From the NCBI GenBank assembly GCA_965603365.1, contig CBFDCR010000066.1, positions 1 through 27,956 on the forward strand: a stretch of 27,956 nucleotides of DNA. The letters are read 5' to 3'. Under the pieces are notes generated by a model, which did no database searches, was not told the DNA's origin, and worked only from the letters and a program-made list of their open reading frames with translations. Shown here piece after piece: positions 1 to 7,683 of the stretch (position 1 is its first letter; the number at the start of each line of letters is the position of its first letter). Made by a program: the position numbers and the translations under genes. This DNA is from JAHELQ01 sp965603365 (GTDB taxonomy: Bacteria; Acidobacteriota; Aminicenantia; UBA2199).

Positions 1-200
1 TTCAGACAATCATAATGTTGTAAAACAACAAAGAAATAATCTTTTAGATTACAGTATGGATAAAGTTCAAGAATCTTTTCCTTTGTATGACCGGTGGCCA
101 CCAGGCCTACGATAGTCCCAACCGTGACCCGCAAGCCTCTAATACATGGTTTGCCGCCCATCACTTCAGGATTGAAGGTTATTCTTTCTATTGCTCTCAT
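1..200 (-). CDS. DUF433 family protein, antitoxin-like (partial, runs off left edge)
   Basis: The minus strand from an ATG at 200 reads into the window edge, giving about 66 codons. The start of the protein contains FNPEVMGGKPCIRGLRVTVG followed by a segment resembling 'GHTKEKILELYP', which is the hallmark of the DUF433 domain (GGKPxIxGxRxxV). DUF433 proteins are small winged-helix-like proteins usually paired as antitoxins with DUF5615/PIN-like toxins encoded just downstream; that partner would lie outside the window to the left. A GAGGT sequence lies upstream of the ATG. The residues after 'YPYCNLKD' are less typical of the family, so decay or a frameshift near the edge cannot be excluded. 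Role as an antitoxin is inferred from the family only. Confidence 0.75.
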   Translation of the reverse strand, partial: MRAIERITFNPEVMGGKPCIRGLRVTVGTIVGLVATGHTKEKILELYPYCNLKDYFFVVLQHYDCL

Positions 201-273
201 TTTTCATTTACCTCTTCATTATGTCTTTTATACTACATGGATGTTCGCTTGTTGTCAAGAATAGAAAAACTGG

Positions 274-351
274 CAGGCAAGATTTGGGGAATTAAGTACC
301 TGGGAAGAGATATAAATTTTGAACAGAAAAAGGGACAGGCAAGATTTGGGG
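274..351. repeat. Direct repeat CAGGCAAGATTTGGGG, two copies
   Basis: The 16-mer CAGGCAAGATTTGGGG occurs at 274-289 and again at 336-351, 62 bp apart. A looser relative (GGCAAGATATTTAGGGG) occurs at 17560-17576 next to a GGGGACGG motif. The copies lie just upstream of the 21-bp tandem repeat, so they are probably part of the same non-coding repetitive element. No gene is convincing between 201 and 572. Confidence 0.7.
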
Positions 352-365
352 CAAGTAGCCATAGG

Positions 366-470
366 GGCGGGTCAAAGTTGCGTAGGAAGGGGTCAAACTG
401 CCGTAGGAACGCCTCAAATATCCGTAGGAGCGCCTTAAAACCCCGTCCGAAGGGGGTCAAACTCCGAAAC
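366..470. repeat. Degenerate 21-bp tandem repeat, five units
   Basis: Units can be laid out at 366-386, 387-407, 408-428, 429-449 and 450-470. The core of each is like GGGGTCAAACTGCCGTAGG. Units diverge from each other, particularly the fourth. On the minus strand the 21-bp period keeps one frame open and gives heptapeptides of the type F-L-R-Q-F-D-P. There are no spacers, so this is not a CRISPR array. A related 21-bp periodicity is visible at 10782-10886. Confidence 0.75.
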
Positions 471-572
471 GTTTGCCTGATTTTGCTTTCCGGCTCCCGA
501 TGGTTCTGAAAATTAGAATAAGCCAGACACGTTTTCGGCTCTCAACTTTAGTCTATCTTTTTTCATCTTGTC

Positions 573-1835
573 TTACTTATAATACCTATCAATGGTATCT
601 TTTAACTTTTTGTCTTTGGTATTTCGGACTTTTTGGCGAATCATATTTCCATCAAAAAATTCTATTTTGTATTTAGTTGGCTTTACCTTATTTGATTCAA
701 TCTCCAAAATTTTATTGGCTTCGTCATCAAATCCTGACGTAGCCCATATTTCAAAAACCAGATTTTTTTTCCTATAATCATCCTGCTTTAATATCCATTC
801 CCGAATCGTTGGGATTTTATTGCACAACCATGTGTTTTTTACGTAATCATATGATAACGGCGACTTATGCCCTTTACATTCGATGATCTTTATTTCGTTT
901 GGAGAGTTTATGAAAACGTCAATTTCCTTGCTCTTCATACTATTCCTATCCTTTATTATTTTTCCTATCTCTGGAGTCTTCTCCTGCAATGTATAGTAGT
1001 ATGCAACAAAAAATTCAAACATATCTCCCTTCAAGTTTCTAAACAATCCTTCCTTTTCATCTAATTTCTCTTGTAGTTCGAAAATTTTCTCAGGATCAGA
1101 TTTAATTATGTTATTGGCATTAGTGATGGTATCCATCAGAAGTGTCAATGTTTTAGCATATTTGCTTCCAAAAAGCTCCCTTATGGATCCCACCAAAATT
1201 CCCTTTCCCTTCAGCTCCTTCAATGCCTCAAGCTGTAAGTTTTCGCATAGTAGTACTGGGATATAGGGCCTCGCGTTTTTTTGCCGCTCCAGAATTTCGA
1301 TTTTTTTTATCAAATAATCAACATCTTCTAACGAAACTTTGCGGCCTATTAAGATGTCAGCTATAATAAAACCAGGAACGACTTTATTATCTTTATTAAA
1401 CGCAGTCAATCCTTTTAGATAACTTGGCGAAGTGAATGACCATTGAAATTTAAAAAACTCAGGGATTTCATCTAAGGTGGGGATTTTTCCCCATGAAGTC
1501 AAATTAATTTTCTCGGCCCAATCAGTGAAGTTTTTCATGACTTGCTTTTTAGCAATTCTAACCGCTTTGTATCTTTTGAAATTGTGTCGATCAAACCCTT
1601 TATGAGAAAGCTGTAGTGTTTCGTCATCAAAATTTGATACCAAACCACATTCTTTTAACGAACACAAAATTGTTTCAAAGGTTCTATGTCCTTTCAGCCT
1701 TTTTATTGGTGAAAATGTATATGAAGCAATTTGGGATTCTTGCATATAACCATCATGAAACATTAACGAATTAATTGCAGAATAAAAAGCCTTTGAATGA
1801 TTTCTTAGACTATCGATCAAAAGTTTCCAAAACAC
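573..1835 (-). CDS. PD-(D/E)xK nuclease-like protein, main part (5' part out of frame)
   Basis: This 420-codon frame carries a restriction-endonuclease-like active site near its C-terminus. Glu274 lies in 'GDMFEFF', Asp306 in 'KEIDVF', and Glu319-Cys-Lys321 in 'KIIECKG'. That E...D...ExK order is typical of Mrr/Holliday-resolvase-like nucleases. The N-terminal ~270 residues look helical and are not assigned. The first codon of the open frame is GTG with no ribosome site, and the frame continues the 77-codon winged-helix frame at 1817-2050 across a run of nine A. The two were therefore probably one ~495-residue protein. Base composition is clearly more AT-rich than the rest of the window, suggesting horizontal transfer. 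A defence role is plausible but not shown. Confidence 0.7.
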   Translation of the reverse strand: MFWKLLIDSLRNHSKAFYSAINSLMFHDGYMQESQIASYTFSPIKRLKGHRTFETILCSLKECGLVSNFDDETLQLSHKGFDRHNFKRYKAVRIAKKQVMKNFTDWAEKINLTSWGKIPTLDEIPEFFKFQWSFTSPSYLKGLTAFNKDNKVVPGFIIADILIGRKVSLEDVDYLIKKIEILERQKNARPYIPVLLCENLQLEALKELKGKGILVGSIRELFGSKYAKTLTLLMDTITNANNIIKSDPEKIFELQEKLDEKEGLFRNLKGDMFEFFVAYYYTLQEKTPEIGKIIKDRNSMKSKEIDVFINSPNEIKIIECKGHKSPLSYDYVKNTWLCNKIPTIREWILKQDDYRKKNLVFEIWATSGFDDEANKILEIESNKVKPTKYKIEFFDGNMIRQKVRNTKDKKLKDTIDRYYK

Positions 1836-2050
1836 TTTTTTTTTCTATGCTCCTCCAGAAAGACAAAAGATTGGTTTTTATCAAATCCCAACCTGAGTTT
1901 TTCGACTGGTTTAATGGCACGAGATATTCTTTTTTTGGCCGCTTCATACTTTACGTTATCTGTTTTGGAAATTCGTTCCGATAGTTTCCCGGAAAGCATT
2001 GGGCCTTCTTTTCTTAAAATATCTATAATTGTCATCTTGTCACACTTCAC
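1817..2050 (-). CDS. N-terminal winged-helix part of the frameshifted nuclease
   Basis: The frame begins MKCDKMTIIDILRKEGPMLS and has the pattern of a short DNA-binding winged helix ('GKLSERISKTDNVKYEAAKKRISRAI'-like segment), ending with KKKCFGNF. It overlaps the nuclease frame by 19 bp. The switch point is the A9 tract (plus-strand T9 at 1836-1844): one extra A, or a -1 slip, joins HRKKK directly to VFWKLLID. Either the gene is broken by a homopolymer deletion, or full-length protein is made by slippage, or the base count is a sequencing error. Confidence 0.65.
   Translation of the reverse strand: MKCDKMTIIDILRKEGPMLSGKLSERISKTDNVKYEAAKKRISRAIKPVEKLRLGFDKNQSFVFLEEHRKKKCFGNF
1836..1844 (-). 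other. A9 homopolymer at the nuclease frame switch
   Basis: On the minus strand nine A residues precede GTG. Reading one A twice (-1) restores a continuous frame between the winged-helix part and the nuclease part. A9 tracts are known sites for transcriptional slippage and phase variation in bacteria; which applies here cannot be told from one sequence. Confidence 0.7.
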
Positions 2051-2158
2051 TGTATATAATAAAGAAAGAAAGCTTAATTCCTATTTTCTCTTAAAGCTTA
2101 GTATATAACACTTTTTAAGCTCATGCAAACTTTTTATTTTGTCACTCAAAAAAGAGAA

Positions 2159-2311
2159 GGCGGTGGGACAAAACGTTAAACTGCGTGGTGTAATACCTCT
2201 ATGAAGAGAGCACGAATAACTTAACCAGGTGCCCTTCACCATGTCATGAACCGTTTCCCCCAGATCTGAATCCAGATAGTCATTGCTGTATTGTCGTTTT
2301 GTCGCACCGCC
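2159..2311. mobile_element. Short element with 17-bp terminal inverted repeats (MITE-like)
   Basis: GGCGGTGGGACAAAACG at 2159-2175 is matched in inverted orientation by CGTTTTGTCGCACCGCC at 2295-2311 (16 of 17 positions). The ends enclose about 119 bp with no credible gene, although one minus-strand frame stays open across it. No clear target-site duplication is visible. The element sits where AT-rich accessory DNA gives way to the GC-richer backbone. It may be a non-autonomous transposon or the remnant of an IS; the identification rests only on the paired ends. Confidence 0.5.
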
Positions 2312-2351
2312 TCCCAGCTTTGGGAATGATCGCAAAGAGTAAATTATTGGT

Positions 2352-3755
2352 TTAGGGGGTGGGGGGGAGTCCCAGGAGGATGTTCAGGAGGTGGGTGCTG
2401 ATTTTGGCGAGGGGGGCATAGTCGGCATTGATCAGGATGATGATGGCGGCTGCATCGTCCGGCAGGACCATGAAGTGGGTTTTATAGCCCAACACATGCC
2501 CCGAATGGCCCATGATGCGGTGCCCCCGGTACTGCCCCAGGAACCAGCCGAGGCCGATGAAGGCTTCGGTTCCCCCCAGGCCGGTTTGCCTTTGAGGAAT
2601 CAGCAGGCTGGCGAAGCTTGAGGGCTTCATGATGTGACTCTTCCTGAAACGCTCTTTGTGCAAAACCGCGCCAGCCCACTTCGCCATTTCCCGGATATTG
2701 GAGTACAGGCTGCAACTGGGGGCGTGGCTGCAGTCGCCGGATCGAATAGGGGTAATTTCTTTATTGGCCGGCTGTACATGGGGTAAAGACAACATCTCCG
2801 GGACAATGGTATTCCGGCGAAAGGTACTTCGGTACATGCCCAGGGGATCTAAAATATTTTTTTTTACATAATCTTCAAAGGGGAGACCCGACACCTTTGA
2901 GATCACCTCCCCCAGGACATTAAAACCCATATTGCTGTAGCGCCACTCTTTCCCCGGGGCGGCCGCCAATATTTCAGTCCTGAGATCGCGAACATATTGT
3001 TCCAGAGTGCCACTGCCGGATGGCTGCCGGTTTTGAAGACGGACCGAGCCAAGGGGCAAACCGGACTGGTGGCTGAGGATCTGCCGGATGGTGATCTTGT
3101 CAATCCCCTCCCCCTTTAAGGTAAAATAGGGAAGGTATTTGACCAGCGGTGCATCCAGGTCCAGCTTCCCCGCCTCCGCCAACCGCATCACTGCCGCGGC
3201 TACAAAGAGTTTGGACACCGAGGCCATATTGAATAGGGTGTCGGGGGTAATGGGTTCCCGCTCGGTAACGGCCCGGACACCAAAGCCTCTAACATAAATC
3301 AGCTTGCGTCGGTGCACGATCCCCACCGCCATACCCGGCAGCTTATACTGGTGCATGAACCGGCACATGACCGGATCTATTACCTCCTCCACACGGCGGA
3401 CGGATAAAAATTTCTTTAAATGGAATTTAACCGGCCGGTTTCGGCCCAGTTGGCGCACAAACAATCTTTGGGAAGAGGATATATGAAGGGGATCGGTTAC
3501 GGTGATTCGCCACTGGCCGGAGGTGAGTCCGATCAACCGCCACTTACCCAGCCTGTTGGCGGTGGTACTCAGCTTCCGGGCCGGGTTGTTCAACGGTTCT
3601 ACCAGGATGCGGGCCCCGCCCACCGGGTTACCCTGCTGATCCCGGACCACACCGCCGATGAACCCCAATCTCTGGAGGCTGTGGCTAAAAGGGGAACATA
3701 GGCAAACCAGGACCCCGGCCGCCAAAACAGCAACTCGAAGATTTCCTCGTTTCAT
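2352..3755 (-). CDS. Secreted serine beta-lactamase-family hydrolase with N-terminal regulatory-like beta domain
   Basis: The 467-residue protein starts with a signal peptide (hydrophobic residues ~8-22). Residues ~33-113 form a carboxypeptidase-regulatory-like beta sandwich ('GGVVRDQQGNPVGGARI'). From ~125 onward it is a beta-lactamase/class C-like serine hydrolase (PF00144 type). The catalytic SxxK is Ser179-Val-Ser-Lys182, the YxN is Tyr273-Ser-Asn275, and a GHSGH stretch near residue ~425 occupies the KTG-box position. Such enzymes are usually D-aminopeptidases, esterases or cell-wall peptidases rather than antibiotic-resistance enzymes, so the substrate is unknown. It stands alone, with no partner gene in the same operon. 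Confidence 0.88.
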   Translation of the reverse strand: MKRGNLRVAVLAAGVLVCLCSPFSHSLQRLGFIGGVVRDQQGNPVGGARILVEPLNNPARKLSTTANRLGKWRLIGLTSGQWRITVTDPLHISSSQRLFVRQLGRNRPVKFHLKKFLSVRRVEEVIDPVMCRFMHQYKLPGMAVGIVHRRKLIYVRGFGVRAVTEREPITPDTLFNMASVSKLFVAAAVMRLAEAGKLDLDAPLVKYLPYFTLKGEGIDKITIRQILSHQSGLPLGSVRLQNRQPSGSGTLEQYVRDLRTEILAAAPGKEWRYSNMGFNVLGEVISKVSGLPFEDYVKKNILDPLGMYRSTFRRNTIVPEMLSLPHVQPANKEITPIRSGDCSHAPSCSLYSNIREMAKWAGAVLHKERFRKSHIMKPSSFASLLIPQRQTGLGGTEAFIGLGWFLGQYRGHRIMGHSGHVLGYKTHFMVLPDDAAAIIILINADYAPLAKISTHLLNILLGLPPTP

Positions 3756-3801
3756 GCGCTCACCTTATATTCTTATACAAACGGGCGCTTTAACCGGTTG
3801 A

Positions 3802-3948
3802 CCCCGGCCTTATTTTCATGCATTTTTGCTTAAATCAAAGTTGCACCGCGTCCCCTACCACCACTTCAACGACTGGTCCCGCAAAAAACACCGCTTCGGC
3901 CCCAAAGAGTGGTTCATCTCCCTCAACCTCGAAGCCCAAAAAAAGTAA
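3802..3948 (+). pseudogene. Possible fragment of an unidentified gene
   Basis: The frame from after a TGA at 3799-3801 to a TAA at 3946-3948 encodes ~48 residues, including 'HRVPYHHFNDWSRKKHRFGP', with protein-like composition but no start codon at a sensible place. It may be the 3' end of a lost gene. I do not recognise the family. It lies in a gene-poor stretch (3756-4210) shared with an Ig-like fragment. Confidence 0.25.
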
Positions 3949-3966
3949 ACGACATCGTACTTTATC

Positions 3967-4185
3967 TCAAAAGGGCCTGGTAACCGTTATGGTTTTTTTG
4001 GGTGAATAATCCCCGAACCACTTGCCCCCTTCCTTCAACATACGCCATTGAAACTTGTAACTGCCCGGATTGCTCGGAGCAGTGACTCTAAAGGTAAAGC
4101 GATATATTCCACCGGACGGTACGGTCCCGCTTCCCATGTTCACCCTGTTCAATCCCCGAAATTTTAAATAGAATTAAAAATCTTT
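3967..4185 (-). pseudogene. Fragment of an NBR1-type Ig-like domain
   Basis: The minus-strand frame ending at 3967 contains 'VTAPSNPGSYKFQWRML' followed by 'GGKWFGD'. This is the C-terminal half of the Ig-like domain found next to BRCA1 (N_BRCA1_IG, 'vtAP..pGtY.fqWrM..eg..wFG'). The frame is closed by a TAA upstream (~4183-4185), has no ribosome site, and lacks the first half of the domain. I read it as a degraded remnant of a surface/secreted protein gene rather than an active gene. Confidence 0.5.
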
Positions 4186-4210
4186 GCCTGGCAAAAATCC
4201 GTCTCATTCA

Positions 4211-4402
4211 TTACTCTTTTTCAAAAATTTTTGTCCACCGCCTCTTTTCCAGCTTGATTCGCAGCCCCACACCAATCAACATATAGAGGGATAACAAGAT
4301 GGTGAAATGAGATCCCTCTTTCCTTGAAAATCTAATGCCCCGGTAACCCACTACCAGGGTGGCGATCACACCGGTCAGACTCACCAGGAGTTCCTTGTCC
4401 AT
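4211..4402 (-). CDS. Small membrane protein of unknown function
   Basis: The 63-residue protein begins MDKELLVSLTGVIATLVVGY and has two predicted membrane segments (residues ~6-20 and ~32-47) with a basic C-terminus. A strong AGGAGG lies 5 nt before the ATG, overlapping the end of a possible short upstream frame. It is the last gene of the rex region on this strand. No known family is recognised. Confidence 0.6.
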   Translation of the reverse strand: MDKELLVSLTGVIATLVVGYRGIRFSRKEGSHFTILLSLYMLIGVGLRIKLEKRRWTKIFEKE

Positions 4403-4411
4403 TCATTCCTC

Positions 4412-4498
4412 CTAATTCTCCGGCTTCCTGTCCTGGTCCTCCGTTCTCCTGCTTTTTAGCCCAAATGCCGACTTGAGGGTGATGGAGGCGTCTTTCAC
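4412..4498 (-). CDS. Possible short ORF ahead of the small membrane protein
   Basis: A frame ending in TAG at 4412-4414 encodes a hydrophilic peptide ('KDASITLKSAFGLKSRRTED' is its N-terminal part). The TAG lies within the ribosome site of the next gene, a layout typical of translational coupling. A GTG at 4498 is a possible start but has no good ribosome site. The frame stays open upstream to about 4560, so it may be the tail of a degraded gene. Weakly supported. Confidence 0.25.
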   Translation of the reverse strand: MKDASITLKSAFGLKSRRTEDQDRKPEN

Positions 4499-4582
4499 GA
4501 TGTTAATGATAACCCGAATGTCGGGGTTTTTCCGGCAATGCCGAAGGGCGGTAGGTGACAGTTAAAATTTGTTTTTTATTTC

Positions 4583-5227
4583 TTATTTGATGTTCTTGGC
4601 AAAAAAGGCCGCCTTTTCGATGGACATGGTAATATCGCGGTTTTCCAGGCATACATCGGGCGGCACATGGAGGGGAATGGGCGCCCAATTGACCATGGCC
4701 TTCACCCCGGCCTTTACAAACCGGTCGGCCATCTGCTGGGCCGCCAGGGCCGGTACGGTGATAATGCCGATCTTGATATTCTGCTGGCGGACAATCTCCT
4801 CCAGTCGATCCACATGGTAAGTACGACAGCCGGCAATCACCCGGTTGATCTTGTCGGGTTCCACATCGAAGGCAACTGTAATCGATAGATTGGGGCGGTG
4901 GCCCATAAAATAGGCCAGGATGGCTCGACCCAGATTACCGATGCCGGCCATAGCCATCTTCTGCCCCTGGGGATCATCCAGAATGGTGCGGATCCTCTCA
5001 ATGAGTTTTTTGATTTCATATCCCCGGCGGGTGCTGCCGCCGCAGCCTATGACCATGAGATCTCTTCGGACCTGGGCCGGGTTTTTTTTGCCCATATGAG
5101 CCAGTTCGTGGGAAAAAACAAATTCTTGCCCTACCTCCTGCATCATGTTTAGAAGCTGTCGATACAGGCTCAATCGCTCGATCGTTCTAATCGGTATCTC
5201 GTTAACAGGTATCTCGTTCATCGTCAT
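4583..5227 (-). CDS. rex: Redox-sensing transcriptional repressor Rex
   Basis: The 214-residue protein has an N-terminal winged helix (residues ~15-72, with 'QVRRDL' in the recognition region) and a Rossmann domain starting at 'AGIGNLG' (~94-100). It ends in a helix for domain swapping. This is the full Rex architecture and normal length. Rex binds DNA when NADH/NAD+ is low and releases when NADH rises, controlling fermentation and anaerobic respiration genes. A near-perfect Rex operator lies directly upstream, so autoregulation is likely. The in-frame ATG at 5221 is better spaced from AGGAAG than the first ATG at 5227, so the true start may be two codons later. Confidence 0.95.
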   Translation of the reverse strand: MTMNEIPVNEIPIRTIERLSLYRQLLNMMQEVGQEFVFSHELAHMGKKNPAQVRRDLMVIGCGGSTRRGYEIKKLIERIRTILDDPQGQKMAMAGIGNLGRAILAYFMGHRPNLSITVAFDVEPDKINRVIAGCRTYHVDRLEEIVRQQNIKIGIITVPALAAQQMADRFVKAGVKAMVNWAPIPLHVPPDVCLENRDITMSIEKAAFFAKNIK

Positions 5228-5235
5228 ACTTCCTA

Positions 5236-5260
5236 ATTGTATTTGTGAAACATTTCACAA
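5236..5260 (-). promoter_or_regulatory. Rex operator and -10 element of rex
   Basis: TTGTGAAACATTTCACAA at 5243-5260 has two perfect 8-bp inverted arms (TTGTGAAA/TTTCACAA) and matches the known Rex consensus TTGTGAAATATTTCACAA at all but one position. Minus-strand TACAAT (plus 5236-5241) directly abuts it on the gene side and may be the -10 hexamer. Binding by Rex would block RNA polymerase, giving autorepression. Confidence 0.9.
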
Positions 5261-5398
5261 GCACTGTATAAAACAAAACCTCAAACCTGTCAACCCCTAA
5301 AACAAAACTTTTTATTTTTTAAAACAAGCCCCAAATTCAGAATCCAGTAGTCAGGAGTTTTGGAAAATTTAACAAAAAGGGCGGTTTTTGTAAAACCT

Positions 5399-6985
5399 TT
5401 AGAATTGGGTGTAGAAGGTCTCCAGCTCTTTGATTTTGTCTTCGATCTCCTTCTGGGCCCGCACCTGGTTGGTCGTTTCCGCCTTCACCAGTTTTTCAGA
5501 GGCGTCCTCGATCTCATCCACCGTCAATTGAATGGTCAGGGTGACGAAATCGTGAATCAACTGCTTCATCTTTTTGAGTTCCGGTTCTCGCAGCAAGCTG
5601 GAAATAATAACCTTGCCGATCTCCAATAAGGCCAGACAAACCTCTCGGGCTGCGAAACCCTCTTTAAAACGAATTTGGGCCAGATCCAGTTCGTAGTTTA
5701 ATAGCAACATCCGATCCTGAGTGCGCACCGAGGCACTGATTAATTGGTAAATAATGCCGATCTCCCTATCCCGATCGTTTTTATCCATCCTCTGATAATC
5801 GCCAAAATCTCTTTGCCGGCCAGGATCTAACAGGGTATGTTTAATCTCGGCAGTGACCTCTTCTTTCAGTTTGACCATTGTTTCATAAATCAACAGGTTG
5901 GGCCTGAGAGCCACCCGTTTTAAAGCTGAACGGTTCTTATAGTGCCACTGGTTGGGGTCGCTCTTCAGCTTCTCGATCATATATATCATCCGGCGCAAAA
6001 TATGGTAACGGGGCATTGGTTCCCAGCCAAGCATCTTCCGGGTATGGGAGGCATCGACATCCAATTTCAAATCCACATATTTAATCATCCAGGGACGTTC
6101 AAATGGTCGCCGTCCGAGCAAACGACCCAATAGATCGCGCAGATACACCCCCGGCAAAGCCAGCCACCTGGGAAAAAAAAACGGCTTGATCGGCCGGCCG
6201 AAAAAAAGGCGGTTGGCCACCGCAAACAGTTCCCGGTGGGAGGTCGAGCCATCGGGACTGGCGATATAGGTATCAAAATCGGGCAATTCTTTGCTTCTTT
6301 TAAAAATTGTGATCAATAATTTGTTTAAATCACTGCTGTGGATATAGGGCACGGCCGATTCCCCCTTGCCCCCCAGAATCTGTGAATTCCATTGTTCATT
6401 AAACCAGGTGGTGAGAAACATATACAGGGGGCCGTATTCACACCAATCGGTAAAAACGGCGGCAAAACGTACGACAGAACAGGGGAACCATTTAGAGGAT
6501 TCCTTGATCATCTCTTCGCAGCGTTTTTTGCTCCTGGCGTAAGCATAATCGGCATCCATAGGACTCTTTTCATCGATCTTCTGCCCCGGTGGGGGAAAGT
6601 TCGAGGCCGCGGTGGAACTGGAAAAAACGAAGCGTTTCACCCGGAGTATCTTGGCCTGTTCCAGCATGTAGCGGGTGCCATTGATGTTGGTCCGTTCATA
6701 CTCCGGGTTGTCCGTATAATCAAAGTCATAATAACCGGCCAGGTGGAGCACATAGTCGACTCCCCCCTGGCGCTTGATATTGTGCATCACCCAACGCAGC
6801 GATATCCAGTTGGCAATATCGACCTGAATCCACTTGATATTGGGGTGTTCCGCAACCCCCGCCTCCTTCTGCGGCCGACGGGCAATGGCATAAATCAAAA
6901 AATCATCCCTGGCAGCCTCTAAAAATCTACGGCCCACAATTCCTGAGGCACCGGTAACAATAATAGACGGTAGCTTATTGGACAT
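5399..6985 (-). CDS. Extended SDR (NAD-dependent epimerase/dehydratase) with long helical C-terminal tail
   Basis: Residues ~7-330 form an extended short-chain dehydrogenase. The nucleotide-binding motif is TGASGIVG (Gly12, Gly15, Gly18), catalytic serines lie in 'FSSST' (~121-125), and the YxxxK is Tyr149-Ala-Arg-Ser-Lys153. Substrate is unknown (nucleotide-sugar, sterol or polyketide-type oxidoreductases share this fold). Residues ~340-528 are an additional charged, helix-rich region not found in typical 310-340-residue members; it is unrecognised. The start overlaps the end of the 4-TM gene by 11 bp, so the two are translationally coupled. Confidence 0.85.
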   Translation of the reverse strand: MSNKLPSIIVTGASGIVGRRFLEAARDDFLIYAIARRPQKEAGVAEHPNIKWIQVDIANWISLRWVMHNIKRQGGVDYVLHLAGYYDFDYTDNPEYERTNINGTRYMLEQAKILRVKRFVFSSSTAASNFPPPGQKIDEKSPMDADYAYARSKKRCEEMIKESSKWFPCSVVRFAAVFTDWCEYGPLYMFLTTWFNEQWNSQILGGKGESAVPYIHSSDLNKLLITIFKRSKELPDFDTYIASPDGSTSHRELFAVANRLFFGRPIKPFFFPRWLALPGVYLRDLLGRLLGRRPFERPWMIKYVDLKLDVDASHTRKMLGWEPMPRYHILRRMIYMIEKLKSDPNQWHYKNRSALKRVALRPNLLIYETMVKLKEEVTAEIKHTLLDPGRQRDFGDYQRMDKNDRDREIGIIYQLISASVRTQDRMLLLNYELDLAQIRFKEGFAAREVCLALLEIGKVIISSLLREPELKKMKQLIHDFVTLTIQLTVDEIEDASEKLVKAETTNQVRAQKEIEDKIKELETFYTQF

Positions 6986-7406
6986 TTTCTCTCAATACCC
7001 CCTGTCTTTTATACGATAAAAAGGCCCAAAGTATGGCCATCCCCATCAAGCCATCCCCTATTCCGGAAAGGAAGGCTACCGGGATAAAGGCCGAAAAAAT
7101 AGAATAAGTAAGCAAAAATATGGTGGCAATAAATTTAGCAGTAATAGATAGGATTATCAATCCCGGAAACCGTTCCAATTTTACAGCCGCCAAACAATAG
7201 CCGATACCCAATACCACATGAAACACGCCCGCCTGAACGGTAAAAAACCGTTCGGTAATGGGTTGGTAATCAAATAAGCGGTGAAAAATATCCACCGGTA
7301 GAAACATAAGGGCCGCGCCCACCAGAAACGAGTGAAGCGCCACCAACAACATCAACAGCGAAAAACGGAACCGGGAATCCCTGATAACCATGTCAACCCA
7401 CTTCAT
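6975..7406 (-). CDS. Four-helix membrane protein of unknown function
   Basis: The 143-residue protein has four hydrophobic segments (roughly residues 14-36, 55-75, 83-105, 108-130). It has no signal peptide and no recognised motif. It lies 24 bp after the DUF6485 gene and overlaps the SDR start by 11 bp, so all three are probably co-transcribed. Upstream is only a weak GGGA ribosome site. A structural or partner role to the SDR is possible but not shown. Confidence 0.75.
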   Translation of the reverse strand: MKWVDMVIRDSRFRFSLLMLLVALHSFLVGAALMFLPVDIFHRLFDYQPITERFFTVQAGVFHVVLGIGYCLAAVKLERFPGLIILSITAKFIATIFLLTYSIFSAFIPVAFLSGIGDGLMGMAILWAFLSYKRQGVLRENVQ

Positions 7407-7430
7407 TACAGTTTCCCTTTAATAACCCGG

Positions 7431-7622
7431 CTAACTGTTTTCCCGGATAAAGCGTCGAATCGAACGGTCGTAGGTTCGCTCCACTTCAGCGGAGAAAAAG
7501 CAGGCGGGCAGTTGACTCAACTTCCGATGATAGGCAATACACTCGCAGCACATCCCTTTGCGGGAGCAGGGTTCGTACGTACAATTACACCCTTGCAAAT
7601 TGACTTCCTGTTTACAATCCAT
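7431..7622 (-). CDS. DUF6485 family small cysteine-rich protein
   Basis: The 63-residue protein begins MDCKQEVNLQGCNCTYEPCS and continues with 'CCECIAYHRKLSQLPACFF' and a conserved 'ERTYDRS' near the C-terminus. Eight cysteines in the first 42 residues suggest metal or Fe-S binding. This pattern matches the uncharacterised DUF6485 family common in anaerobes. A GGAGG lies 5 nt before the ATG. It appears to be the first gene of an operon with the 4-TM and SDR genes. Confidence 0.85.
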   Translation of the reverse strand: MDCKQEVNLQGCNCTYEPCSRKGMCCECIAYHRKLSQLPACFFSAEVERTYDRSIRRFIRENS

Positions 7623-7683
7623 GTGGCCTCCATTCCATGTTTATAAAATCTAATTTATATATTATTGTCTCCATATCTGAATT

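Noticed and set aside
366..470. CRISPR-like repeat array
   Set aside because: The 21-bp units are contiguous with no spacers and are degenerate; no cas genes are nearby.
2081..2335. Open minus-strand frame of ~84 codons across the TIR element
   Set aside because: It has no ribosome site and no recognisable motif, and spans both inverted ends of the putative element, so it is more likely incidental.
2352..3755. Antibiotic-resistance beta-lactamase
   Set aside because: The SxxK and YxN motifs are shared by esterases and peptidases, and the N-terminal regulatory-like domain argues against a classical resistance enzyme.
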